A stretch of DNA of 64,000 nucleotides from JBHEBG01 sp046557915 (GTDB lineage: Bacteria; Bacteroidota; Bacteroidia; Flavobacteriales; Flavobacteriaceae), in contig NZ_JBHEBG010000003.1 in the NCBI RefSeq assembly GCF_046557915.1, positions 496,001 through 560,000 of the forward strand, in the 5' to 3' direction. The notes beneath the pieces were generated by a model. That model saw only the letters and a program-made list of their open reading frames with translations. It did not search any database and was not told where the DNA came from. The position numbers and the translations under genes are program-made. Positions 7,591-16,513 of the stretch are shown here, one piece after another. Numbering within the stretch: the stretch's first letter is position 1; every line of letters starts with the position of its first letter.

Positions 7591-8772
7591 TTATTTGGGC
7601 ACTTTGAATTTTAGAAAAAGAAATGCATACCTCAATGATAACATAATCAGTATGGGTATGAGTATGGGCGAAAATATCTGAACCTTTACCAACCAAAGTA
7701 TTATCAACAAGAACAATAAACCTAAAGCAGCTAGCAAATACTTTGGTATCCACGGAGGAAGGGGTTTATCCCTAAACAGATAAAACACCATTATCAGATT
7801 TAACGGAAAGGCCCATAGTATATTAAAATTACCCGCCGTTGCCGTATGATCTGTTAAAAACCATAGGAAAAAGATGAGTAAGCCTATAAGTCCGGTACTA
7901 AAAAACAAAAAGAAATCCAACCACCTACTTCTGGTCTCATTTTTAAAATCGATATAGGTGATGACAATTACAAAAAGCATCAATAATAACAACCAGAACA
8001 ATGGCCCTGTTAAAAAGTAGGGGTCATTTTTTAGCGGTTTCTTATCCAAGATGGTTCTTTCTCGCTGTACCAAAGGTTTTTGGTCCAGGGAAGTGTAATT
8101 TAACTGTCGCAATACGTAATTGGGAAGAAACATGTGTTCTTTGGCGGTTGCTTCCTTATCTATTACTGAACCTAAAGCCAAATCTATCCCAAAGCTAGAC
8201 CAAGAATTGGTGATCAAATGCTGATGGATAAGTTCCCTAAAGGTATAACGTTCCTTCAAATGATCGGTATTTAAGGTTAGTTGGCCCTTAAAAACCTCGT
8301 CCAGCACATCTTGCATTTTAGTGGAACAGTTATCATAGAAAAAATCGTATTTGTATGCTCTGTTTTCGGGTAGGTAGTTATTTTCCAAAAAACTAAGCAA
8401 TTGGTTTTTTTGCAACGCGTTAAGGTCCAAGAGCTGTTCCTTTACCCATCTGTTTTCCATTTCATAGGTGAACAGAAAACGATCCATTCTTTGTCTACTT
8501 AACTTATATAGTAGTTTGCCACGGGCGAATTTTAGATAGAAATTGGGAGTATTAAAATCGAAGGTACCATAATTATAGACCACATCGATACCCTGAGCCG
8601 AATCTTGTACCCTAAAGGCACTGTGCCCAAAGGTGCTGTACAAATCCTTGCCAGGGCCGCAGGTAATTACACTTATTTGTGCTTTTGAAGACAGTAAGGG
8701 GGCTTGTTGTGAAAAGCCGCTGAGGACAATCCCCAGAGCAAACAAGAATATAACTTTTTTAATCAGTCTCAT
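7591..8772 (-). CDS. DUF4105 / Lnb-like membrane protein, probable lipoprotein N-acyltransferase
   Basis: The 393-residue protein has a signal peptide (MRLIKKVIFLFALGIVLSGF), a periplasmic domain up to about residue 255 and then five or so membrane helices. The periplasmic domain shows the DUF4105 pattern: CGPGKDLYSTFGHSAFRV with its His, VVYNYGTFDF, and YDNCSTKM with its Cys, a papain/NlpC-like His-Cys arrangement. DUF4105 has been linked to Lnb, the Bacteroides enzyme that adds the third acyl chain to lipoproteins. That makes outer-membrane lipoprotein maturation the likely role, though this family has more than one branch. I chose ATG 8772 over the TTG at 8784 because it begins directly at the signal peptide. 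It is the first gene of the run down to 4424. Confidence 0.8.
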   Translation of the reverse strand: MRLIKKVIFLFALGIVLSGFSQQAPLLSSKAQISVITCGPGKDLYSTFGHSAFRVQDSAQGIDVVYNYGTFDFNTPNFYLKFARGKLLYKLSRQRMDRFLFTYEMENRWVKEQLLDLNALQKNQLLSFLENNYLPENRAYKYDFFYDNCSTKMQDVLDEVFKGQLTLNTDHLKERYTFRELIHQHLITNSWSSFGIDLALGSVIDKEATAKEHMFLPNYVLRQLNYTSLDQKPLVQRERTILDKKPLKNDPYFLTGPLFWLLLLMLFVIVITYIDFKNETRSRWLDFFLFFSTGLIGLLIFFLWFLTDHTATAGNFNILWAFPLNLIMVFYLFRDKPLPPWIPKYLLAALGLLFLLIILWLVKVQIFSPILIPILIMLSLRYAFLFLKFKVPK

Positions 8773-8881
8773 CAAAGCCTTCAACTATTTTCGTTAAAAC
8801 TAGATAGCAAATATCTGAATAAAATATCGTTCCAAATCCATTCCTGAAAAATTGTGCTATTTTTACGAAAAACCAACATCC

Positions 8882-9634
8882 ATGAAAAAGCAAATACCCA
8901 ATATTATTACCATGCTAAACCTTTTTTGCGGATGCGTGGCAGTGGTATTTGCCGCAATGAATCAACTAGAATTTGCCGCTCTTTTTGTTGTCATAGGCAT
9001 TTTTTTTGATTTTTTTGATGGTTTGGCCGCCCGTTTACTAAATGTACAAAGTCCGTTGGGTGTGCAATTGGATTCTTTGGCAGATATGATTACCAGTGGT
9101 TTGGTACCCGGTATAGTTATGTTTCAGTTATTGGCCATGTCGGTGGGTAGCGAGCCCATTATGGCTGGTTCCGAGAGTTCTAACAACATGTTTTCACTAG
9201 ATATGCGGGTAACCCCAATAGCCTTTTTGGGGTTTTTAATTACTATGGCATCTGCCTACAGATTGGCGAAGTTTAATATTGATGAAAATCAGGTGTCATC
9301 ATTTATTGGTTTGCCAACACCGGCCAACGCCCTATCGGTCATCTCGCTACCTTTGATAGTATTGTATCACGGAAACGATTTTTTAAACGAGATAATCCTT
9401 AATCAATGGTTTTTGATTGGCTTTACATTATTAAGTAGTTATTTATTAAATGCTAGGATTGCCTTATTTGCACTGAAATTTAAGGGTTGGACGTTTAAGG
9501 ACAATGCCGTGCGATACGTGTTCATTATTGTAAGCTTGGTGCTTTTAATGACCATGAAATTTTTGGCAATCCCGGCGATAATCGCTTTTTATATTTTGAG
9601 TTCCTTGGTAAATACTTGGAATACCAACAGTTAA
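8882..9634 (+). CDS. pssA: CDP-diacylglycerol--serine O-phosphatidyltransferase
   Basis: The enzyme makes phosphatidylserine from CDP-diacylglycerol and serine at the inner membrane, the step before phosphatidylethanolamine. The 250 residues contain the complete CDP-alcohol phosphotransferase motif DGxxARx8GxxxDxxxD, with D46, G47, A50, R51, G60, D64 and D68. Hydrophobic helices run through the rest of the protein, as expected. The start at 8882 (MKKQIPNIITMLNLF) matches the family; the frame is open ten codons further up, but that stretch lies in the intergenic leader. It is divergent from the DUF4105 gene, and the permease gene follows 30 bases downstream on the same strand. Confidence 0.95.
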   Translation: MKKQIPNIITMLNLFCGCVAVVFAAMNQLEFAALFVVIGIFFDFFDGLAARLLNVQSPLGVQLDSLADMITSGLVPGIVMFQLLAMSVGSEPIMAGSESSNNMFSLDMRVTPIAFLGFLITMASAYRLAKFNIDENQVSSFIGLPTPANALSVISLPLIVLYHGNDFLNEIILNQWFLIGFTLLSSYLLNARIALFALKFKGWTFKDNAVRYVFIIVSLVLLMTMKFLAIPAIIAFYILSSLVNTWNTNS

Positions 9635-9664
9635 TAGAGCCCTTAGGTTCCACAATATGTACGT

Positions 9665-11062
9665 ATGATTACAAAACTTGGTGAAAAATTTACGGATGTT
9701 TTTAAAAAAAATATGCCCGATGCCTTTGTTTTTGCACTTATACTGACTTTGTTTACCTCTGTGGCCGCTTTTTTCTGGGTAGGGGCGGAGCCCTTAAAAA
9801 TTATCAGTTCTTGGTATGAGGGCTTTTGGATGCTTCTAGAATTTGGCATGCAGATGGTATTACTGGTCGTCACCGGTTATAGCATTGCCTTATCTCCTTT
9901 GGTAGAAAAGGGTATTGACAAATTAACCTTATACATTAAAACACCGAGGCAGGTTTATTATTTTGTGGTTTTAATTGGGTTTCTGTTATCCATGATAAGT
10001 TGGGGTTGGGTAATTATAGCAGCTGTTTTTGCTAGGGAATTGGCCTTAAGAATAAGAGGTATAAATTATCCTTATTTAATTGCTTGTGTATATTTTTCCA
10101 GTATTGGATGGGTTACGGGATTGTCTAGCTCCATACCCTTGCTGCTCAACACAGAAAAAAACTATATGATTACCGGAGGTATATTATCCGATACCATCTC
10201 TACCTCCTATACCTTGGGGTCTCTTTTAAATTTTGGAATGATTATCCTATTTCTTGTGTTTGGTCCCGTACTGATGCTTTTACTGGAACCAAAAAAGAGC
10301 GAAGGAAACCAATTAACGGATTTTTTGGCATTGGACATGGCTCCAAAACCGAAATCCATACCAGAGGAGGCGGCCAGCTTTAAATTGCCCTTTAAGGCAC
10401 CATCAGATCAGTTGAACAATAGCGTTTTATTGCAATACTGCATCGCTTTAATGGGAGCAGTCTATATTTTTTACCACTTTGCCACCAAGGGCCCGGATCT
10501 AAATTTGAACATCATGATTTTCACATTTGTGATCGTGGGGTTGTTTTTGCACAAAACACCGATGCGCTATGGCATTTCTATGAAACGGGCAAGTGGGAAC
10601 ATTGCAGATATTCTTTTCCAGTATCCCTTCTACGCCGGTATCATGGGTATTATGACCTTCACGGGACTTGGTAGGGAGTTGGGACAACTTATAGCATCGG
10701 TGGCAACTGCGGATACTTATCCATTTTTTGCATATTTGCTAGGCGGTGTGGTTAACTTTGCAATCCCCTCTGGTGGTGGCGAATACGCAGTTATTGGGCC
10801 TAGTGTTATAGAGGCGGTAAACAATATTGGCGCTGGTCTGTCTACTGAGGAACTCACTGTAATGAACGCTAGGGCTTCCATGGCCATAGCCTATGGCGAG
10901 GGCCTCACCAATCTTCTACAGCCCTTTTTTCTGTTATTGTTACTGCCGGTAATGGCCAAGGGTATTAAAATTCAGGCACGCGATATTATGGGATATTTGG
11001 TAATTCCGTTTCTACTGTTCTTTGTATTGCAAATAACAATGGTGCTCTGGGTACCGTTATAG
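9665..11062 (+). CDS. Short-chain fatty acid permease, AtoE family
   Basis: The 465-residue protein is hydrophobic throughout with about twelve membrane helices. It has the features of the AtoE/TIGR00366 short-chain fatty acid transporter family: KKNMPDAFVFALILTL near the start, the SWGWVIIAAVFARELA helix, the GWVTGLSSSIPLLLNT loop, and NFAIPSGGGEYAVIGP and AYGEGLTNLLQPFFLL near the end. The likely substrates are short-chain acids such as acetoacetate or butyrate taken up with a cation; this is family knowledge. No acetoacetate-degradation gene lies beside it. It ends 21 bases from the convergent lptB gene with no hairpin between. Confidence 0.9.
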   Translation: MITKLGEKFTDVFKKNMPDAFVFALILTLFTSVAAFFWVGAEPLKIISSWYEGFWMLLEFGMQMVLLVVTGYSIALSPLVEKGIDKLTLYIKTPRQVYYFVVLIGFLLSMISWGWVIIAAVFARELALRIRGINYPYLIACVYFSSIGWVTGLSSSIPLLLNTEKNYMITGGILSDTISTSYTLGSLLNFGMIILFLVFGPVLMLLLEPKKSEGNQLTDFLALDMAPKPKSIPEEAASFKLPFKAPSDQLNNSVLLQYCIALMGAVYIFYHFATKGPDLNLNIMIFTFVIVGLFLHKTPMRYGISMKRASGNIADILFQYPFYAGIMGIMTFTGLGRELGQLIASVATADTYPFFAYLLGGVVNFAIPSGGGEYAVIGPSVIEAVNNIGAGLSTEELTVMNARASMAIAYGEGLTNLLQPFFLLLLLPVMAKGIKIQARDIMGYLVIPFLLFFVLQITMVLWVPL

Positions 11063-11083
11063 AGGATTGGTAAAAATAATTGC

Positions 11084-11824
11084 CTAAAAATCCAGTTTCT
11101 TTTTTCGAAGTTCAAAATTTTGGCCCAGGTATACTTTACGGACCATTTCATCTGCTGCCAAGTCTTCTGGTATACCAGACTTTAAAATACCACCTTCAAA
11201 CATTAGGTAAGAGCGTTCGGTAATGGCCAAAGTCTCCTGAACATTGTGGTCTGTGATGAGGATGCCGATATTTTTATCTTTCAACTGTGCCACAATGCGC
11301 TGTATATCCTCTACGGCAACTGGGTCTACACCGGCGAAGGGTTCGTCCAAAAGAATAAATTTAGGGTCGGTGGCCAAAGCCCTGGCAATTTCTGTACGTC
11401 TGCGTTCCCCTCCAGAAAGCAAATCTCCCCTGTTTTTGCGAATATGGCCCAAACCAAACTCCTCCAAGAGCGATTCCATTTTCATTTCTTGCTCCTTAGT
11501 ACTTAGCTTTGTTAGCTGTAATACGCTAAGAATATTTTTTTCTACACTAAGTTTTCTAAAAATGGATGCTTCCTGTGCCAAATAACCAATACCGTTCTGC
11601 GCCCTTTTGTACATCGGAAATTTAGTAATTTCCATGTCGTCCAAATAAATTTTGCCCCCATTTGGTTTAATTAGCCCAACAATCATGTAAAAAGAGGTGG
11701 TCTTCCCCGCTCCGTTAGGACCCAATAGCCCTACTATTTCGCCTTGGTTCACTTCCAGGGAAATCCCTTTCACAACTTTTCGTCCCCTATAGGACTTCAT
11801 AATTTTTTCGGCTCTAAGCTTCAT
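11084..11824 (-). CDS. lptB: LPS export ABC transporter ATPase LptB
   Basis: LptB is the cytoplasmic ATPase of the LptB2FG complex that extracts lipopolysaccharide from the inner membrane. The 246 residues show Walker A GPNGAGKT (35-42), the LptB-typical YLAQEASIFRKL Q-loop region, signature LSGGERRRTEIARAL and Walker B FILLDEPFAGVDP. Length equals the family's usual 240-245. It is the last gene of the run kdsD, tatC, AhpD-like, lptB, and kdsD supplies a Kdo precursor for the same LPS. An OstA/LptA-like protein is encoded at 40299-41999, but lptF and lptG are not in this window. Confidence 0.96.
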   Translation of the reverse strand: MKLRAEKIMKSYRGRKVVKGISLEVNQGEIVGLLGPNGAGKTTSFYMIVGLIKPNGGKIYLDDMEITKFPMYKRAQNGIGYLAQEASIFRKLSVEKNILSVLQLTKLSTKEQEMKMESLLEEFGLGHIRKNRGDLLSGGERRRTEIARALATDPKFILLDEPFAGVDPVAVEDIQRIVAQLKDKNIGILITDHNVQETLAITERSYLMFEGGILKSGIPEDLAADEMVRKVYLGQNFELRKKKLDF

Positions 11825-11888
11825 GTTGTACGGTTATTTTTCAAAACTAAACGATATTGCCTGTATTATGGGAGGAATTGTAGTTTTT

Positions 11889-12239
11889 TTAACCTTCTTT
11901 GTTCTCCAAAGCTTCCCAGTATTCATAGGCCCTACGTAAATGTGGAATAACAATGGTGCCACCTACCAAAGTGGCAATGCCCAAAGCCTCCATAACTTCT
12001 TCCTTGCTTAGGCCTTCCTTAAACGAGTTTTCCAAATGGTATTTTATACAATCGTCGCAGCGCAGTACGGCAGAAGCCACCAAGCCCAACAATTCCTTAG
12101 TCCTTGTATCCAACGCCCCGGGCATATAGGCATTGGTATCCAAATTAAATATCCTCTTAATGATCTTGTTATTGTCCGATAACAATTTATCATTCATTTT
12201 AGAACGATAGGCATTAAATTCCTCAACTGGATCTGACAT
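11889..12239 (-). CDS. Carboxymuconolactone decarboxylase / AhpD-like protein
   Basis: This 116-residue all-helical protein has the AhpD-type redox motif CDDCIKYH (CxxCxxxH) in the centre, followed by GLSKEEVMEALGIATLVGG, typical of the carboxymuconolactone decarboxylase family. Members with CxxC act as small peroxide-reducing or disulfide-exchange proteins, so a thiol redox role is more likely than decarboxylation. I start at ATG 12239 (MSDPVEEFNAYR). An in-frame ATG at 12275 would lengthen the overlap with tatC from 17 to 53 bases. It is coupled to tatC upstream, and lptB follows 64 bases downstream. Confidence 0.88.
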   Translation of the reverse strand: MSDPVEEFNAYRSKMNDKLLSDNNKIIKRIFNLDTNAYMPGALDTRTKELLGLVASAVLRCDDCIKYHLENSFKEGLSKEEVMEALGIATLVGGTIVIPHLRRAYEYWEALENKEG

Positions 12240-13059
12240 TTTTACTGGCTTTTTTAGCTTCTCGTTTAAGAACAACTTTAGAAATGTAAATACTTATTTG
12301 GTACAAAATTAATATAGGTACTGCCACAACGATTTGACTGGCTACATCTGGTGGGGTAATAACTGCAGAAAGGATCAGTACAATGACCAATGCTATTTTT
12401 CGATATTTTCTAAGAATCTCCGGGGTCACCAATCCAACTTTGGTAAGAAAGAAGATAATAATAGGAAGTTCAAAAATAAGCCCACAAGCAATTACGGAAG
12501 CCCTAACGGTAGAAATATAGGAACTAAGGTCTATATCGTTAAAAACTTCTTTACTTACTGTGTAACTTCCTAAAAAGTTAATGGAAAGGGGAGCAACCAC
12601 ATAATATCCGAACAACACACCTAGAAAAAACAGAAAGGACGCCACAAAAATAAATCCACGAGAATTTTTGCGTTCCTTCTCATAGAGTCCAGGGCTTATA
12701 AACTTCCACATTTCGTAAAGCACATAGGGAAAACCTACAATAAAACCTGCCCAGATAGAAGTCCAGATATGGGCAGAAAACTGTCCGGCCATTACACGGC
12801 TCTGTACTCTGAATATGGGTTCGGTACCACAAAACGCCTCGCTAAAACCGAGCATTTTAGACAACTTGCAAAAAACACCGTAGGTAGGGAAATCTGGTTT
12901 TTTTGGGCCAAAAATTACCGTATCGAATATAAAATCTTTCATTAAGAAGGCTACACTACCAATAATTACAACAGCCAGTGTTGACCTTATTAGGTGCCAT
13001 CGCAATTCTTCCAGGTGGTCCAAAAAGGACATTTCATTAGCTTCACTGCTCTTTGCCAT
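12223..13059 (-). CDS. tatC: Twin-arginine translocase subunit TatC
   Basis: TatC is the inner-membrane receptor for folded proteins with twin-arginine signal peptides. The 278-residue protein opens with the classic MSFLDHLEELRWHLIRS segment (residues 10-26) and has six membrane helices. The motifs LYEMWKFISPGLYEKERK and FGLIFELPII-like (here CGLIFELPIIIFFLTKVG) follow, then the late YRKIALVIVLILSAVITPPD. An insertion of about 35 residues sits in the first periplasmic loop. Its ATG overlaps the kdsD stop (TAATG), so the two are coupled. tatA is not in the window. Confidence 0.96.
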   Translation of the reverse strand: MAKSSEANEMSFLDHLEELRWHLIRSTLAVVIIGSVAFLMKDFIFDTVIFGPKKPDFPTYGVFCKLSKMLGFSEAFCGTEPIFRVQSRVMAGQFSAHIWTSIWAGFIVGFPYVLYEMWKFISPGLYEKERKNSRGFIFVASFLFFLGVLFGYYVVAPLSINFLGSYTVSKEVFNDIDLSSYISTVRASVIACGLIFELPIIIFFLTKVGLVTPEILRKYRKIALVIVLILSAVITPPDVASQIVVAVPILILYQISIYISKVVLKREAKKASKNVRSS

Positions 13060-14024
13060 TATAATATCCCTTCGTTGATTAGGTTATGCAAATGCACAAC
13101 ACCTTTATAAGTAGTACCCTTTACCGCCAAAAGCTGGGAAATACCTTTTTCTTGCATTATTTCCAAGGCTTTAACGGCCAGCATGTCCTCATCTATTGTT
13201 TTTGGATCTGCTGTCATCATATCTTTAGCCGTAAGCCCGCTTATATTATCATATTTATTCAGCATTCTTCTAATATCCCCATCAGTTACAACACCTACAA
13301 TTATGTCTTTATCCACAACAGCGGTTACCCCTAGCATCTTTTCGGATATTTCTACAATTACCTTTTTTACGTCCGTATCTGGGGTTACCTGTGGTTTTAA
13401 ATTGTTTGCAACAATATCAGAAACACGTAAATACAGTCTTTTGCCTAAAGAACCTCCTGGATGGTACTTGGCAAAATCGGCGCTGCTAAATTTTTTAAGT
13501 TCCAACAGACAAATCGCCAGAGCGTCTCCCATAACCAATTGTGCCGTGGTACTTGTGGTAGGTGCCAAGTTGTTGGGGCAAGCTTCTTTACCTACGTAGG
13601 TGTTAAGAACAAAATCCGATTGGTTTCCAAGAAACGAATCTATGTTGCCCGTCATACCTATTAGCTTGTTTTTTCCACGTTTAATAAGCGGCACCAACAT
13701 TTTTATTTCCGCTGTATTTCCACTTTTGGATATACAAATTACCACATCATCTTTTTGTATGGTTCCAAGGTCTCCATGAATGGCATCAGCGGCATGCATA
13801 AAAATGGAGGGGGTACCTGTAGAATTTAAGGTGGCCACTATTTTAGAGGCTATAATGGCACTTTTGCCAATCCCGGAAACAACAACCCTTCCCTTGGATG
13901 CTATAATGCAGTTTACGGCATGGGCAAACTCTTCATTTAAAAGAGAAATCAAATTATGAATGGCATCTCCTTCCGTGTCAATGGTTTTCTTTGCTATGTC
14001 TAGAATAGCTTTGGTATTGCTCAA
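13059..14024 (-). CDS. kdsD: Arabinose-5-phosphate isomerase, KdsD/KpsF/GutQ family
   Basis: The enzyme converts ribulose-5-phosphate to arabinose-5-phosphate, the first step to Kdo of LPS. The 321 residues have an N-terminal SIS sugar-isomerase domain (GRVVVSGIGKSAIIASK, GTPSIFMHAADAIHGDLG, CISKSGNTAEIK) and two CBS domains from about residue 205. LAPTTSTTAQLVMGDALA is family specific. The start is TTG at 14024 (MSNTKAILDIAK): no in-frame ATG lies between it and the candidate promoter at 14082-14089, and the next Met is deep inside the SIS fold. It heads the kdsD, tatC, AhpD-like, lptB run and its stop overlaps the tatC ATG. Confidence 0.94.
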   Translation of the reverse strand: MSNTKAILDIAKKTIDTEGDAIHNLISLLNEEFAHAVNCIIASKGRVVVSGIGKSAIIASKIVATLNSTGTPSIFMHAADAIHGDLGTIQKDDVVICISKSGNTAEIKMLVPLIKRGKNKLIGMTGNIDSFLGNQSDFVLNTYVGKEACPNNLAPTTSTTAQLVMGDALAICLLELKKFSSADFAKYHPGGSLGKRLYLRVSDIVANNLKPQVTPDTDVKKVIVEISEKMLGVTAVVDKDIIVGVVTDGDIRRMLNKYDNISGLTAKDMMTADPKTIDEDMLAVKALEIMQEKGISQLLAVKGTTYKGVVHLHNLINEGIL

Positions 14025-14081
14025 GGTAATATTGAAATTAAGTGATTGATTTCCTAAAAGAATGTATTATATTTAAGATTA

Positions 14082-14089
14082 CAAAATTA
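14082..14089 (-). promoter_or_regulatory. Candidate -7 box for the kdsD-tatC-lptB operon
   Basis: The minus strand reads TAATTTTG, a match to TAnnTTTG, 57 bases ahead of the kdsD TTG start. I see no TTG at the usual 19-20 base spacing, so only the -7 element is supported. Confidence 0.4.
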
Positions 14090-14233
14090 CACAAACTTAT
14101 TTTATAGGGTATTTTTAAAACGCAATAAAATATTTGATCGCATTTCCTGCAAAAAGATCAAAAATTCATATCTTAAAGAAATTAAGTTCTAGCTATTGAT
14201 TGGTTATATGGCTTTAAATAGTAAAATAATGGT

Positions 14234-16435
14234 ATGGGATTAAGTGAAATTGATGTACATGCCGCATTAAAGAAATTTTTTGGGTTTAACAAGTTCAAAG
14301 GCCTTCAAGAGGGTGTTATCCAAAGTATCGCAAATGGTAAGAACACCTTTGTAATTATGCCTACCGGGGGCGGTAAATCCCTTTGTTATCAACTTCCTGC
14401 CTTAATGCAAGAGGGCACGGCAATAGTTGTGTCCCCATTAATCGCCTTGATGAAAAATCAGGTAGATGCCATTCGAGGTGTCTCCTCCGAAAATGGTATT
14501 GCACATGTACTTAATTCTTCCCTTACAAAAACAGAAGTAAAACAAGTAAAGAGCGATATCGTTGAAGGCGTTACAAAACTGTTGTATGTAGCTCCGGAAT
14601 CATTGACCAAGGAAGAAAATGTAAATTTTCTAAAATCTGTAAAACTTTCCTTTGTCGCCGTAGATGAGGCCCATTGCATTTCGGAATGGGGGCACGACTT
14701 TAGACCGGAGTATAGAAACCTAAGAACTATCATAGATCGTTTAGGTGGCCAAATACCCATAATTGGTCTTACCGCCACCGCTACCCCCAAGGTACAAGAA
14801 GATATTATAAAGAATCTTGGAATAACCAATGCCAATGTTTTTAAGGCATCTTTTAATAGGCCCAATCTTTTTTATGAGGTACGCCCAAAGACACAGAACG
14901 TAGATGCGGATATTATTCGTTTTGTAAAGCAAAATTCAGGAAAATCAGGGATTATATATTGTTTAAGCCGAAAACGGGTTGAAGAACTAGCCCAGGTTTT
15001 ACAGGTAAACGGCGTTAGCGCAGTTCCCTATCATGCAGGTTTTGATGCTAAAACAAGATCAAAATATCAAGATATGTTCCTTATGGAAGATGTGGATGTG
15101 GTAGTGGCCACCATAGCATTTGGTATGGGGATAGACAAACCCGATGTTCGCTTTGTGATCCATCATGATATTCCCAAGAGTATTGAAAGTTATTATCAGG
15201 AAACCGGTAGGGCAGGAAGGGATGACGGCGAAGGCCACTGCTTGGCCTTCTATTCCTACAAGGATGTGGAAAAGTTAGAAAAATTCATGGCGGGCAAGCC
15301 CATAGCCGAACAAGAGATAGGTAATGCCCTATTGCAAGAAATAGTTGCCTATGCCGAAACATCCATGTCGCGTAGAAAATTTATGTTACATTACTTTGGG
15401 GAGGCCTTTGATGAGAAAACGGGAAAAGGCGCTGATATGGACGACAACGCCAGAAATCCAAAACCAAGACACGAAGCCAAGGAAAATGTAATAAAACTTA
15501 TTAAAGTTGTAAACGGTACCAGCGAAAAATTTAAGTCCAAGGAAATTGTATTGACCCTTATAGGACAGGTAAACGCATTGATTTCTTCGCATAAGACCAA
15601 TGAGAAAGAATTTTTTGGTATAGGATCAGATAAGGAGAAGGGGTATTGGATGGCCTTAGTAAGGCAGGTGTTAGTGGCAGGCCTGCTCAAAAAAGAAATA
15701 GAGCAATACGGAATTCTACGGGTAACACCTAAAGGAAAAGAGTTTTTAGAAAAACCAACTTCCTTCATGATGACCCAGGATCATGTGTATAATAAAGAAA
15801 CCGATGATGCCATCGTAAGTGCTTCTAAAAGCAGTGGGGGAGCGGCCGATGAAAAATTATTACGATTTTTAAAAGACCTTAGGAAATCTGAGGCATCAAA
15901 ATTAGAGGTACCCCCCTTTGTTGTTTTTCAGGATCCTTCGTTACAAGATATGGCCCTAAAATACCCCATATCTATGGAAGAACTGCTAAATATCCATGGA
16001 GTAGGGGAAGGGAAGGCAAAGAAATATGGTAAACCATTTGTTAGAATGATTGCCAATTATGTTGAGGAGAACGATATATTAAGACCAGATGATCTTGTTG
16101 TAAAAAGTACAGGAGCCAACTCGGCACTTAAGTTATACATCATTCAAAATGTGGATAGAAAACTACCCTTGGATGATATAGCCGCGGCAAAGGGACTACA
16201 AATTTCGGAGCTGGTAAAGGAGATGGAACAAATTGTATTTAGCGGTACCAAACTTAATTTGGGATATTGGGTGGATGAAATGTTGGACGAAGACCAGCAA
16301 GAAGAGATACACGAATATTTTTTAGAGTCCGAGACCGATAATATTGAGGATGCCCTTACAGAATTCGATGGGGAGTACGAGGACGAAGAGTTAAGGCTCT
16401 ATAGATTAAAATTTATGAGCGAGGTGGCCAATTAA
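14234..16435 (+). CDS. recQ: ATP-dependent DNA helicase RecQ, without zinc-ligand cysteines
   Basis: RecQ unwinds DNA 3' to 5' in recombination and replication repair. The 733-residue protein has Walker A PTGGGKS (44-50), the DEAH box at about 144-147 followed by CISEWGHDFR, the aromatic-rich loop, and helicase motifs VATIAFGMGIDKPDVR and QETGRAGRDD. After about residue 375 comes the RQC region, where bacterial RecQ has four zinc-binding cysteines. Here the segment reads SMSRRKFMLHYFGE then GKGADMDDNARNP, with no cysteine, so the zinc site is missing. A winged-helix region and an HRDC domain (PISMEELLNIHGVGEGKAKKYG) complete the protein, with an acidic tail. It is monocistronic with a terminator at 16461-16488. 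Confidence 0.95.
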   Translation: MGLSEIDVHAALKKFFGFNKFKGLQEGVIQSIANGKNTFVIMPTGGGKSLCYQLPALMQEGTAIVVSPLIALMKNQVDAIRGVSSENGIAHVLNSSLTKTEVKQVKSDIVEGVTKLLYVAPESLTKEENVNFLKSVKLSFVAVDEAHCISEWGHDFRPEYRNLRTIIDRLGGQIPIIGLTATATPKVQEDIIKNLGITNANVFKASFNRPNLFYEVRPKTQNVDADIIRFVKQNSGKSGIIYCLSRKRVEELAQVLQVNGVSAVPYHAGFDAKTRSKYQDMFLMEDVDVVVATIAFGMGIDKPDVRFVIHHDIPKSIESYYQETGRAGRDDGEGHCLAFYSYKDVEKLEKFMAGKPIAEQEIGNALLQEIVAYAETSMSRRKFMLHYFGEAFDEKTGKGADMDDNARNPKPRHEAKENVIKLIKVVNGTSEKFKSKEIVLTLIGQVNALISSHKTNEKEFFGIGSDKEKGYWMALVRQVLVAGLLKKEIEQYGILRVTPKGKEFLEKPTSFMMTQDHVYNKETDDAIVSASKSSGGAADEKLLRFLKDLRKSEASKLEVPPFVVFQDPSLQDMALKYPISMEELLNIHGVGEGKAKKYGKPFVRMIANYVEENDILRPDDLVVKSTGANSALKLYIIQNVDRKLPLDDIAAAKGLQISELVKEMEQIVFSGTKLNLGYWVDEMLDEDQQEEIHEYFLESETDNIEDALTEFDGEYEDEELRLYRLKFMSEVAN

Positions 16436-16460
16436 AAACTAACCCAACCCGTATAAAACA

Positions 16461-16488
16461 AAAACCCGGAATTTTCCGGGTTTTTTTT
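16461..16488. terminator. Bidirectional terminator between recQ and the convergent small membrane genes
   Basis: AAAACCCGGA pairs with TCCGGGTTTT around a four-base loop, followed by eight T on the plus strand and by a T-rich run on the minus strand. It lies 25 bases past recQ and 25 bases past the stop of the 16514 gene, so it serves both. Confidence 0.88.
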
Positions 16489-16513
16489 GAATCTAATCGT
16501 ACGTTATTGGGCC

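Noticed and set aside
7574..7753. N-terminal extension of the ABC-F gene by 60 codons
   Set aside because: It overlaps the 3' end of the DUF4105 gene, includes a His-Thr repeat from gt-repeats on the other strand, and the family start MNLLTVEHISKSYG lies at 7573.
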